Of a stretch of 43,258 nt of DNA, positions 23,991 through 31,700 are shown in pieces (positions within the stretch are counted from its first letter, which is position 1; every line of letters starts with the position of its first letter). Position numbers and translations under genes: made by a program. The notes beneath the pieces are model-generated. The model made no database searches. It was not told the origin of the DNA and was given only the letters and a program-made list of their open reading frames with translations. Location: contig NZ_DS996359.1 of assembly GCF_000156375.1 (NCBI RefSeq), positions 565,156 to 608,413 of the forward strand, given 5' to 3'. Origin of the DNA: Desulfovibrio piger ATCC 29098 (lineage in GTDB: Bacteria > Desulfobacterota > Desulfovibrionia > Desulfovibrionales > Desulfovibrionaceae).

Positions 23991-24797
23991 TTACTCCGCT
24001 GTTTTGGCGTTGTGGGGGCCGTGCGGGCAGCCGGGGGACACGGTATCCGGCTGGCTGGCCAGCAGGTCGCGCAGGAGGGGCAGGGATTCCTCCACCCCCT
24101 GCCAGCGGAAGATCTCCAGCAGATGACGGCAGCTCTTGGGCAGGCGGCCGGCCAGTTGCCGTACCAGATGCCGCTGGGCCGCCGTGAGCTGGTGCAGGGC
24201 CAGATGCTGGTCCTGGGTGCCGGGGGCGCTCCAGTGGACCAGGGCCGCTGTCTCGGGCAGGGGGGATGCCCAAAGTGCGTTTTGAGCATAGCCCATGAGA
24301 TGGCCGACGTCCAGACAGAAGCCCAGCCCGTGATCGGCCGGAAAGCCGCGTCCCAGGCCGGCGATGTCACAAATGTCGGTGTTTTCCAGCAGCAGGGGGA
24401 CCTTGCTGCGGCGCTGCCAGCAGGCGGCGGCCTGACGCAGGATGAAACGCTGCAGCACGGGGCTGCCCTTGGGGGCATGGAGCACGGCGCCCCAGGGCTT
24501 GAGCCAAGCCACGCGGTCAAAGACGCGCAGGGCTAGCTCCACGGCCACGCGTACGGCGTCGGCATCCTTCTTGCACGGCCAGGGCAGGTCCACGGGCAGG
24601 TGGACATGCCAGCTCAGGGGCAGGTCCGCCAGCGCGGGGGGCAGGTCTTCGTCGTCATAGGCCAGGCAGGAACGGGCCTCGAAAAGGCACAGGGCCACTT
24701 CGTCGACGCGCCCGGCCAGAAAGCGGGCATTGTCGGCCACATTGGCGGGCAGGACAAAGGAAGGGGCGCCGATGACGGGGCCGGGGGTCTGCTTCAT
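23991..24797 (-). CDS. cbiR: CbiR-like cobamide-remodelling phosphodiesterase (TIM barrel)
   Basis: A 268-residue protein of the AP-endonuclease-like TIM-barrel superfamily. The start VIGAPSFVLPANVADNARFL, then VDEVALCLFE, SWHVHLPVDLPW, AVLHAPKG, LLLENTD and GFCLDVGHLMGYA, is as in CbiR. CbiR is the Akkermansia-type enzyme that cuts the lower ligand from cobamides so that another can be attached. AAGGAGG lies before ATG 24797; in-frame sequence upstream is low-complexity and rejected. Assignment rests on recalled motif similarity, so a generic sugar-phosphate isomerase-like function cannot be excluded. Confidence 0.65.
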   Translation of the reverse strand: MKQTPGPVIGAPSFVLPANVADNARFLAGRVDEVALCLFEARSCLAYDDEDLPPALADLPLSWHVHLPVDLPWPCKKDADAVRVAVELALRVFDRVAWLKPWGAVLHAPKGSPVLQRFILRQAAACWQRRSKVPLLLENTDICDIAGLGRGFPADHGLGFCLDVGHLMGYAQNALWASPLPETAALVHWSAPGTQDQHLALHQLTAAQRHLVRQLAGRLPKSCRHLLEIFRWQGVEESLPLLRDLLASQPDTVSPGCPHGPHNAKTAE

Positions 24798-25384
24798 GGA
24801 GCCTCCTTGGGAGCAGGGAAAGGGAGCGCTTCGGGGAAGGCTCCCGGATACGGGGCGGGGATGGCCTTGCCCGGACGCCGTGCTGTCCGGGGCTGGGACA
24901 TGAGGGTCCCGGCCCGGCAGAAGGATGGCCACGATACGGCAAGGCGGCGCCCAGGCAGCAGCCCATGCGGGACCTGCCTGATGCCTTCCTGAAAAGGTAG
25001 GTATTCCAGAGGGAAAAGGCAATACACATGGCCGTCGGCGTACGGCGGGGGAGGCCTGTTTCCCCGCGACAGGGGAAAGCGGCCGTCAGAGGCCGTCCCG
25101 GAGCCCACCGTCCAAGGCGGCCGGGATGCCGAGGGGCGTACCGTCCCGGGTCCCTTGGGCCTGCAGGAGAGGAGGCTTGCCTGCATCCTCGCATGAGGGG
25201 CCGCCGGATATCCTGTTCCTGCACCGGGATGCCGGAGGGACGGTCGCCTGACCGGGGACCCTGAGGGATCGGGCTGGGAAGTCCCGCTGCTGGAAATGAA
25301 ACGGGGGAAGGGGAGGCCCTCGTCGGTGCGAAAGCTCCCTCTTCCCCCGGATGTCATGCATACATCCAGGCCCCAGGGCCGGGA
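24798..25384. other. 587-bp gap between cbiR-like and M16C peptidase genes
   Basis: It must hold the promoter for the leftward cbiR-like unit and the end of the peptidase transcript. A strong hairpin at 25302-25349 is the only clear element. No coding sequence with a ribosome site or codon pattern was found. Confidence 0.5.
25302..25349 (-). terminator. Purine-rich hairpin downstream of the M16C peptidase
   Basis: Near-perfect inverted repeat (CGGGGGAAGGGGAG at 25302-25315 with CTCCCTCTTCCCCCG at 25335-25349) with a 19-nt loop. On the minus strand only TTTC-type sequence follows, so termination may be weak. The stem composition resembles palindromes at 38831-38884 and 42937-42987. Confidence 0.55.
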
Positions 25385-28300
25385 CTACAGCAGTTCCTGC
25401 GTCTGCCAGCCGTGGGCCTCGGCAGCGGCGCGGGTCTGGGCACCGCCCAGCACGCAGGTCACGCCGTGGCCGGCGGCCTCGGCCAGCACGTCGGCGAAGT
25501 CGCGGAAGTGCCGGGCCGTGGTGCCGAGGATCTCGTCACGCATCCGCTGGCGGGCCTCCTCGTCGTCCCCGGCCAGATGGCGGGCCAGGGCCTGCGCACC
25601 GCGGGCGTCGGGCAGCAGGTAGCTGTCCAGGTCGCCGATGGCGCCCACGATGGCGCTGGTGAGCTGCTCCTTGTCGGGACGGAAGGAGCGCAGGTAGTCG
25701 GCCATCTGGTCATAGGCGGTCAGGGTGTCGTCCACGTTGGGGTCGCGGTAGGAAGCGCAGACCAGGGTGCCGCCCATGCGGTCCAGCATGCAGAAGGCGC
25801 CGTAGGCACCGCCGCGCACGCGCACGCGTTCCCACAAATAGCCCATGCGCATGTAGCGCAGGATGACGCTGGCCGAGCCGTGGTAGGTGTAGCCCAGGTC
25901 GTAGAGGTTGGCGGCCTTGCCCACATAGTTGATCTGGGCCGGGGCCAGGAAGGCCTCGGCGGCGGGCAGGCCGTCGCTGAAGGGCGGCAGGACCAGGGCC
26001 GCGTCACGGCTGGCGGGCAGGGCGGCCAGCAAGTCGGTGGCCTGCCGCTGCACGGCATCCAGACCGGCGCTCTCGGCCGTGCAGTCCACCAGCACGTCGG
26101 GGCTGGACACGATGAGGCGGCGCAACTCGTCCAGATCGGCCAGCAGGCTGTCGGGATCGCTGTCCAGGCGCTGCAGGTGCTCGCGCACGGCCATGAGCTG
26201 GCTGATGCCCGACAGGCGCTCGGCCAGCAGGCCGGAAGGCGTGAAGTGGGCGCGCAGGCGGGAACCCACGGCCGAATGACCGGCCGCCACCAGACCGTGT
26301 TCCAGACGGGCCTTGTCTTCCAGCAGCATCTGGCGCAGGCGCTCCAGACGCACGGCGCGGTCGGTCAGGGGCTCCAGCAGGATCTCGCGGAAGATGTCGA
26401 ACAGGTCGGGCACCTTGTCGTAGACGGCCTTGCCGGCCACGCTCAGATATTTGACCAGACCGCGTTCCCCGCGGGTGGTGGCCAGCAGGGGATCGGCGCC
26501 CACGCCGCCGGTCTTGGCGGCCATGCGCGCGCCCAGTTCGCTGAAGTCGCGGCGGGCGGTGCCCACTTCGGTGAGGCTGCGGGCAAAGAGCGGCAGCAGG
26601 GGCTCCAGACGGGCCGGGACAGCGTTCAGGGGCAGGAGCAGGGCCGTATAGGCGATGCCGCTGGTGGGCAGGTCGTGGGCCAGCCAGGTCTGGCCGCCGC
26701 CCAGGGCCTCCCGCACGCAGGGCACGGGCGTGTTGCGCAGGGGCAGGGCATCCATGCCCAGGCTGGGGATGGTGGCCAGGGCCTCGGGGCTGTCCGGGGC
26801 GGACTGGGCGGCCTGCAGACGGCTGGTGGCCTCCACCAGCTCCTGCCGTTCGGCGTCGGAGCAGGCCTCGTACACGGCGGCCAGGCGGGCGGCCTCGCGG
26901 TCTTCGCGGGCCTTGGCCAGACGGGCGTCGGGCAGCAGCACCACGGTGGCGCGGTGTTCGTTGTTGAGGAAGTGGTCGCGGATGGCGTTTTCGAAGACCT
27001 TTTCCCCGGCGGCCAGACGGGCCTTGATGTCGGCCAGCGGGGCCTCCCAGGCCAGCGGAGCCAGCGGATCGCCGTCATAGAGCCAGGTGGACAGGGCCTG
27101 GATCATGGCCGAGAGACCGCGCGGGAAGCGGCCGGAATTGTTCTCGCGGTAGGCGAATTCCACGCTGTTGACGGCGGCCTCCACGGCGGCGGGGTCGATG
27201 CCGTCCTCGGCAAGGTCGGCGAGGGTCTCGAAGATGAGCATCTCGGCGTCCTGCACCTTGCGCGGGTCCACGCCCTTGAGACCGGTGGAGTAGTACATCT
27301 GGCGCAGGTCGGTCTCCAGGCCGCAGCCGGTGGTGTCCTCGCCCAGGCCGGAGCTGATGAGGGCCTTGCGCAGGGGCGAGCCCGGCAAGCCTTCGAGGAT
27401 GTGCTCCAGCATCTCCATGAGCAGGGCCTGATGCACGTCGCCGCGTTCGCCCAGCAGCCAGTTGACCGTGAACAGGGCCGTTTTCTGGCCGTCGGTGGCG
27501 GCGTAGGGCACTTCCACCTGCCGGGGCGTGTCGCGGCGGGGCTGCAGGGGCACGGCGGAGTCCACCGCGCGGGCGGTGTAGCCCTGCAGGGCCTCGGCCA
27601 CGATCTCCAGACGCTTTTCTTCCGGGTCATCGCCCCAGAAGAAGAAACGCGCGTTGGAGGGATGGTAGTAACGGCTGTGGAAGTCGCGGAAGGCCTCGTA
27701 GGTCAGGTCCGGGATGACTTCCGGGTTGCCGCCGGAGTCCAGGCTGTAGAGCATGTCCGGGAAGATGGCCTGCTGGCTCTGTTCGGCCAGCACGGAATCG
27801 GGCGAGGAATAAGCGCCCTTCATCTCGTTGTAGACCACGCCCTTGTAGGTCCAGGGGCCCTTGGTGTCCTCGGCTTCCACGTGCCAGCCTTCCTGACGGA
27901 AGATATCCTCGCTGATGCGGGGATGGAAGACCGCGTCGATGTAGACGTCGATGAGGTTGTAGAAGTCCTGCAGATTGGCGCTGGCCACGGGGTAGCAGGT
28001 CTTGTCCGGGAAGGTGAAGGCGTTGAGGAAGGTCTGGAGCGAGCCCTTGAGCAGCTCCACGAAGGGTTCCTTGACCGGATATTTGTCCGAGCCGCAGAGC
28101 ACGGAATGCTCCAGGATGTGGGCCACGCCCGTGGAGTCCGTGGGCGGGGTGCGGAAGCTCACGCCGAAGCACTTGTTCTCGTCGGCATTGCTGACGGAGA
28201 GCAGCTGTGCGCCGGTGACGCTGTGTTTCCAAAGCCGGGCCGTACCGCCCACTTCGTGCAGGCGGCGCTCGGTGACGAGTTCGAAACCATGACTGTTCAT
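25385..28300 (-). CDS. M16C-family zinc metallopeptidase (presequence-protease type)
   Basis: A 971-residue peptidase of the PreP/insulinase-like M16C family, whose normal length is near 970. The inverted zinc motif HILEH occupies residues 61-65, and the distal glutamate is probably Glu159 in NEMKG. Other family segments are CYPVASANLQDFYNLIDVYIDAVFHP and, in the C-terminal half, the substrate-binding VRVRGGAYGAFC region. The start at 28300 has AAAGGA upstream; a further in-frame ATG at 28339 has none. No signal peptide is seen, so it probably degrades peptides in the cytoplasm. It is monocistronic. Confidence 0.95.
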   Translation of the reverse strand: MNSHGFELVTERRLHEVGGTARLWKHSVTGAQLLSVSNADENKCFGVSFRTPPTDSTGVAHILEHSVLCGSDKYPVKEPFVELLKGSLQTFLNAFTFPDKTCYPVASANLQDFYNLIDVYIDAVFHPRISEDIFRQEGWHVEAEDTKGPWTYKGVVYNEMKGAYSSPDSVLAEQSQQAIFPDMLYSLDSGGNPEVIPDLTYEAFRDFHSRYYHPSNARFFFWGDDPEEKRLEIVAEALQGYTARAVDSAVPLQPRRDTPRQVEVPYAATDGQKTALFTVNWLLGERGDVHQALLMEMLEHILEGLPGSPLRKALISSGLGEDTTGCGLETDLRQMYYSTGLKGVDPRKVQDAEMLIFETLADLAEDGIDPAAVEAAVNSVEFAYRENNSGRFPRGLSAMIQALSTWLYDGDPLAPLAWEAPLADIKARLAAGEKVFENAIRDHFLNNEHRATVVLLPDARLAKAREDREAARLAAVYEACSDAERQELVEATSRLQAAQSAPDSPEALATIPSLGMDALPLRNTPVPCVREALGGGQTWLAHDLPTSGIAYTALLLPLNAVPARLEPLLPLFARSLTEVGTARRDFSELGARMAAKTGGVGADPLLATTRGERGLVKYLSVAGKAVYDKVPDLFDIFREILLEPLTDRAVRLERLRQMLLEDKARLEHGLVAAGHSAVGSRLRAHFTPSGLLAERLSGISQLMAVREHLQRLDSDPDSLLADLDELRRLIVSSPDVLVDCTAESAGLDAVQRQATDLLAALPASRDAALVLPPFSDGLPAAEAFLAPAQINYVGKAANLYDLGYTYHGSASVILRYMRMGYLWERVRVRGGAYGAFCMLDRMGGTLVCASYRDPNVDDTLTAYDQMADYLRSFRPDKEQLTSAIVGAIGDLDSYLLPDARGAQALARHLAGDDEEARQRMRDEILGTTARHFRDFADVLAEAAGHGVTCVLGGAQTRAAAEAHGWQTQELL

Positions 28301-28347
28301 GAGGGATCCTTTCAGGGAAGGTTCGTTGGTAAGATTCATATGGTTCG

Positions 28348-28376
28348 GCTATACTATGGAGCCTGCCGCTTTGCAA
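28348..28376 (-). promoter_or_regulatory. Candidate sigma-70 promoter of the M16C peptidase gene
   Basis: On the minus strand TTGCAA, a 17-bp spacer and TATAGC. Transcription would begin about 40 bases before the start codon. Confidence 0.5.
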
Positions 28377-28471
28377 AGAGCGTGCTGGCGCCCCGGCGCA
28401 GGAGCCTTTGCCGTAACGGCGGCCGCAGGCTGTATAAAAAAAGCACATGGGCCATCCGCTGCGGGGCAAAG

Positions 28472-28528
28472 CGTCCAATTTTTTTACAACCTGCCGTAAT
28501 GGCGGGAAAAAGTGTTCAATTTCTGTAC
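28472..28528 (+). promoter_or_regulatory. Paired upstream repeats, candidate enhancer sites
   Basis: GTCCAATTTTTTTACA (28472-28487) and GTTCAATTTCTGTACA (28513-28528) match at 13 of 16 positions and start 41 bp apart, about four helical turns. They lie roughly 75-135 bp upstream of a sigma-54 promoter, the usual distance for an enhancer-binding protein. No activator gene is adjacent. Confidence 0.5.
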
Positions 28529-28603
28529 AGGTGCCGGGAAAAGGAAAACGCCTTTTTCAGACGCTATTTCGTAATATATTGTTTTTACTATAAAAATATA
28601 TTT

Positions 28604-28619
28604 TGGCACGGCGATTGCT
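28604..28619 (+). promoter_or_regulatory. Sigma-54 (RpoN) promoter
   Basis: TTGGCACG-N4-TTGCT, a full match to the -24/-12 consensus, with GG and GC separated by exactly 10 bp. AT-rich sequence lies just upstream. Predicted start is near 28630, reading away from the peptidase and toward a region with no annotated gene. Confidence 0.85.
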
Positions 28620-28725
28620 ATATCCCGTACAACAACGGCATCGTCCAGGACGGGCCCTCCGGCCCGCCACCGCTACGGGGACAGCGCCGAACAGATATAT
28701 ATGCCATACCATCTTCTTCCTTCAT

Positions 28726-28847
28726 GGAGGTCCGTCATGGAACACCACAAATTTCTTACCGTCCGCGCTACCGCGGCAGCCGCATGGCCTCTTTGCTGCC
28801 TCGGCCCGCGACAGACCGCGGTAGCGTGGACAGCCTGACGGACCTCC
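28726..28847 (+). repeat. Long two-tier inverted repeat around a small ORF
   Basis: Outer arms GGAGGTCCGTC (28726-28736) and GACGGACCTCC (28837-28847) are an 11-bp perfect match. Inner arms GTCCGCGCTACCGCGG (28761-28776) and CCGCGGTAGCGTGGAC (28816-28831) pair over 16 positions with one G-U. The outer stem contains the ribosome site of the small ORF, so the fold should mask its translation. Confidence 0.75.
28737..28838 (+). CDS. Small ORF (33 codons), possible leader peptide or small protein
   Basis: ATG 28737 has GGAGG six bases upstream and reads MEHHKFLTVRATAAAAWPLC, then CLGPRQTAVAWTA and TGA. I do not recognise it. It begins and ends exactly within the arms of a long hairpin, and its ribosome site is in the stem. 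Coding could be incidental to the RNA fold. In alphaproteobacteria a small-protein gene precedes tandem CcsR-type RNAs, and the layout here is similar, but no sequence relationship is claimed. An upstream in-frame ATG (28701) lacks a ribosome site. Confidence 0.4.
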   Translation: MEHHKFLTVRATAAAAWPLCCLGPRQTAVAWTA

Positions 28848-29218
28848 TTCGATCCTGAAACAAACATCCTCCGCTTCTTCCAAGACCTTCTTCCCCCCGG
28901 TCGGCCCTTTCCCCCCAGGGCCGCCGGGACTGAAAACAGCAACCTTCCTCCTCCTGAAAAAGTCCCTCCCCGGCCGGCTCGTCCCTCCTTCGGAGCCGGC
29001 CGGGAACATACCGACCTTCCTCCTCCTGATACCCCCCGGCAGCCCCGTCCCCCCTGAGGGGCTGCCGGTAATCCCGGAAAATTTCCCGCTAGCGAAGAAC
29101 ATCGGACCCGGTCACGTGCCGCGTCACGGCTCCGCTACCGGTACGGCCACGGAACGGCAGCAGCCCCTGCCATGTCGCCTTCAAGCGCCGGCAGGCAACG
29201 CCGCAGTCTTCCCCGGTC

Positions 29219-29249
29219 AGGCTCCCCATCTTGGGGAGCCTTTCTTTTT
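29219..29249 (+). terminator. Strong intrinsic terminator before the rpsB region
   Basis: GGCTCCCC-ATCTT-GGGGAGCC followed by TTTCTTTTT. There is no gene immediately upstream except the predicted sigma-54 transcript, which supports that transcript being real. Confidence 0.92.
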
Positions 29250-29538
29250 GGACAACGTGCCGGAGCTTTCGGACGTACCGGACGCACGTTCGGCGATGCG
29301 TCAGGGAAGATACCGACAGTCGCAGCTTGCGGCATACCGCGGAAAGGGAGCTTGCCGCCGGACCGCCCTCCCTTTCGGTCCCGCTCCGCGGTCGACACAG
29401 GTCGTTCACGGGGGGAAGGCGTCCCGCCCGCCGGGAAAGGAGCGGCTCTTTGCCTCCGGGGCTTGCCATTTGCGGGCTTTTGGTCTATGGAAGCTCGTTC
29501 ATCGAAGCACACTCCGGCAGCGGCCCGGGGTGCCCGGC

Positions 29539-29559
29539 AATGCGCTACGGCGCATTTTT
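29539..29559 (+). promoter_or_regulatory. Terminator-like hairpin in the rpsB leader
   Basis: AATGCGC-TACG-GCGCATT followed by TTT, about 100 bp before the rpsB start. S2 autoregulates its own leader in other bacteria; whether this hairpin takes part is not shown. Confidence 0.4.
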
Positions 29560-29655
29560 CGTTGTCTTCCGGTCATGGGGCCGGGGGCGGCGGCAGGCCG
29601 GGTTGCAGGGTCTGGGCCGGTGTGGAAGATCACAACCCTTTTGGAGGATTGAAAA

Positions 29656-30417
29656 ATGGCTTACGTCAGCATGAAGCAGATGCTGGAAACCGGCGTGCAT
29701 TTCGGTCACCAGACCCGTCGTTGGAACCCCAAGATGCGTCCTTACATCTTCGGCGCCCGCAACGGCATCCATATCATCGACCTGCAGCAGACCGTGAAGC
29801 TGTTCCGCGTGGCCTATGACAAGGTGGTCGACACCGTGGCCAACGGCGGCAAGGTGCTGTTCATCGGTACCAAGCGCCAGGCTCAGGAAGCCGTGGCCAC
29901 CGAAGCCACCAAGGCCAACCAGTACTACGTGACCAACCGCTGGATGGGCGGCACCCTGACCAACTTCGTCACCATCCAGAAGAGCGTGGAACGTCTGAAG
30001 AAGCTGGAAGGCATGTTCGCCGACGGCAGCATCAACCGTTACCAGAAGAAGGAAATCCTGCTGCTGGAACGCGAAATGCAGAAGCTGGAACAGACCCTGG
30101 GCGGTATCAAGAACATGGATCGCCTGCCCCAGCTGGCTTTCATCATCGACCCCCATCGCGAAGACATCGCCGTGAAGGAATGCCGCAAGCTGGGCATCCC
30201 GATCGTGGCCGTGACCGACACCAACTGCGATCCCGATGTCATCGACTACATCATCCCCGGCAACGATGACGCCATCCGCGCCATCAAGCTGTTCGTGACG
30301 GCTTTCTCCGAAGCCTGCCAGGAAGGCGAAGCCCAGATGAAGGACGGCGCCGCCGTGGAAGCCAACGCCGAAGAAGCCATGCAGAAGGCTGCCGAGACCG
30401 AAGCTGCCGCCGAGTAG
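29656..30417 (+). CDS. rpsB: 30S ribosomal protein S2
   Basis: A 253-residue S2 protein of the small subunit. It begins [20 protein letters not shown] and contains [32 protein letters not shown], and [20 protein letters not shown], all signature segments. The C-terminal 30 residues are an acidic Ala/Glu-rich tail common in this group. GGAGG precedes the ATG. Codon use is strongly biased toward C-ending codons, as for highly expressed genes. Confidence 0.98.
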   Translation: MAYVSMKQMLETGVHFGHQTRRWNPKMRPYIFGARNGIHIIDLQQTVKLFRVAYDKVVDTVANGGKVLFIGTKRQAQEAVATEATKANQYYVTNRWMGGTLTNFVTIQKSVERLKKLEGMFADGSINRYQKKEILLLEREMQKLEQTLGGIKNMDRLPQLAFIIDPHREDIAVKECRKLGIPIVAVTDTNCDPDVIDYIIPGNDDAIRAIKLFVTAFSEACQEGEAQMKDGAAVEANAEEAMQKAAETEAAAE

Positions 30418-30559
30418 TTTTGGTACGGTCTTCTGACCTCGGGCAACGCTGTTGCCCCGGACATCGGCCCCGCTGATGTCCGCGCCCGGACGGGGATCCC
30501 CCGTGGCGGGCGACGCAGGAACCGGAGCGGCAAGGCTCCGGCCCCCCCATGCTTCAAAA

Positions 30560-30615
30560 GGTGGCGGCGCGGCTTCAGGGCTGTGCCGCCACCCTGCGCA
30601 CTGCGCGATTTTTTT
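30560..30615 (+). terminator. Attenuator-like hairpin between rpsB and tsf
   Basis: GGTGGCGGC (30560-30568) pairs with GCCGCCACC (30585-30593), then a small GCGC hairpin leads into a seven-T run (30609-30615). A further 8-bp stem CGGACATC / GATGTCCG lies upstream (30457-30481 region). Partial termination here would lower tsf relative to rpsB. Confidence 0.5.
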
Positions 30616-30657
30616 GGAATCTTGCTCCGGCCCAGGCCGGATACACAGGAGAATACA

Positions 30658-31512
30658 ATGGCTATTTCCGCCGCTATGGTGAAGGAACTGCGCGAAAAGA
30701 CCGGCGCCGGCATGATGGACTGCAAGAAAGCCCTGGTGGAAGTGGACGGCGACCTGGAAAAGGCCGTCGACTGGCTGCGCCAGAAGGGTATGGCCAAGGC
30801 TGCCAAGAAGTCCGGCCGTGCCACCAGCGAAGGCCTGGTGATGGCCGCCGTGAGCGCTGACGGCAAGACCGTGGCCATGTCCGCCCTGCTGTGCGAGACC
30901 GACTTCGTGGCCCGCGGCGAACAGTTCGAAGCCCTGGCCGCCAAGGTGGCCCAGAGCGTGCTGGACAGCAACCCCGCCGACGCCGAAGCCCTGAAGGGCC
31001 TGGTGGGCGAAGACGTGACCCAGCTCATCGCCTCCGTGGGCGAAAACATGCAGCTCGGCAACTTCACCCGTCACACCCGTGAAGACAACGAAGTGATCGG
31101 CCAGTACATCCACGCCAACCGCAAGATCGGCGTGCTGGTGGACCTGGTGTGCGACAGCGCCGCTACCGCTGCCAAGCCCGAAGTGCAGGAACTGGCCAAG
31201 AACGTGGCCATGCAGGTGGCCGCCACCAACCCCATGGCCCTGGACGGCGCCAGCCTGGATGCCGCCGCCATGGAACGCGAGCGTGAAGTGTACCGCCAGA
31301 AGGCCCGCGAAGAAGGCAAGCCCGAGCAGATCGTGGAAAAGATCGCCGAAGGCGCCGTGAAGAAGTTCCAGAAGGAAGTCTGCCTGATGGAACAGCCCTA
31401 CATCCGCGACGACAAGAAGAGCATGACCGAAGTGGTGCGCGAAGTGGCCAAGGCCGCCGGTGGCGACATCAAGGTCGCCGGCTTCAGCCGCATCCAGCTG
31501 GCCGCTGAATAA
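30658..31512 (+). CDS. tsf: Elongation factor Ts
   Basis: A 284-residue guanine-nucleotide exchange factor for EF-Tu. N-terminal VKELREKTGAGMMDCKKAL is the UBA-like domain, followed by TDFVARGEQF, the core contact motif with EF-Tu. AGGAG precedes ATG 30658; the in-frame extension to 30583 is rejected. It follows rpsB after 240 bp and ends in a strong terminator. Confidence 0.98.
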   Translation: MAISAAMVKELREKTGAGMMDCKKALVEVDGDLEKAVDWLRQKGMAKAAKKSGRATSEGLVMAAVSADGKTVAMSALLCETDFVARGEQFEALAAKVAQSVLDSNPADAEALKGLVGEDVTQLIASVGENMQLGNFTRHTREDNEVIGQYIHANRKIGVLVDLVCDSAATAAKPEVQELAKNVAMQVAATNPMALDGASLDAAAMEREREVYRQKAREEGKPEQIVEKIAEGAVKKFQKEVCLMEQPYIRDDKKSMTEVVREVAKAAGGDIKVAGFSRIQLAAE

Positions 31513-31533
31513 GCTGTCCGTTACGATGATCCC

Positions 31534-31563
31534 AGGAGGGGCTCCGGCCCCTCCTTTTTTTTG
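31534..31563 (+). terminator. Intrinsic terminator of rpsB-tsf
   Basis: Perfect 9-bp stem AGGAGGGGC-TCCG-GCCCCTCCT running into an eight-T tract. Confidence 0.95.
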
Positions 31564-31700
31564 GCCTTTTTCCCGGCCATGCCGACGCTTTCCTGACGGA
31601 CGCCGGCGTATGCTGCCTCCATCCAGTCCGGGACTCCGTGCGGAGCAGGAGGGCCGGGCATCACTTCAGCATCACTGCCGCAAGGAGGCGGAAAGCTCCC

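Larger units (their letters stand above)
28630..29249 (+). ncRNA. Predicted sigma-54-dependent RNA with tandem anti-Shine-Dalgarno hairpins
   Basis: Predicted transcript of about 620 nt from the sigma-54 promoter to a strong terminator. In order it holds a small hairpin with loop CTCC (28651-28666), a small ORF inside a long hairpin (28726-28847), and three tandem stems. A is 28896-28928 (12 bp, one bulge, loop TTCCCCCC). B is 28969-29004 (12 bp perfect, loop GTCCCTCCTTCG). C is 29036-29068 (11 bp perfect, loop GTCCCCCCTGA). Linkers repeat ACCTTCCTCCTCCTGA exactly at 28942-28957 and 29014-29029, with a partial copy at 28885. No ATG occurs from 28839 to 29170. Loops and linkers complement GGAGG, as in cuckoo/CcsR-type regulatory RNAs. 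Transcript limits are inferred. Confidence 0.6.
28839..29655. other. 817-bp non-coding stretch before rpsB
   Basis: The first part (to 29249) is the predicted hairpin RNA and its terminator. From 29250 to 29655 no gene is seen. It must contain the rpsB promoter, which I could not pin, and an rpsB leader with a hairpin at 29539-29559. Open frames across this stretch have no ribosome site and run out of frame into rpsB. Confidence 0.6.

Noticed and set aside
25412..28858. A 1148-codon open frame on the plus strand
   Set aside because: It is the antisense shadow of the M16C peptidase gene; the translation is low-complexity Gly/Gln/His/Val-rich with no domain, an effect of GC-rich codons on the other strand.
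28885..29029. The repeated CCTTCCTCC units as a CRISPR array
   Set aside because: Only three imperfect units occur, the intervals are hairpins rather than unique spacers, and no cas gene is present.
29172..29819. A 215-codon plus-strand frame overlapping the start of rpsB
   Set aside because: It has no ribosome site, crosses a strong terminator, and runs out of frame through the conserved rpsB N terminus.
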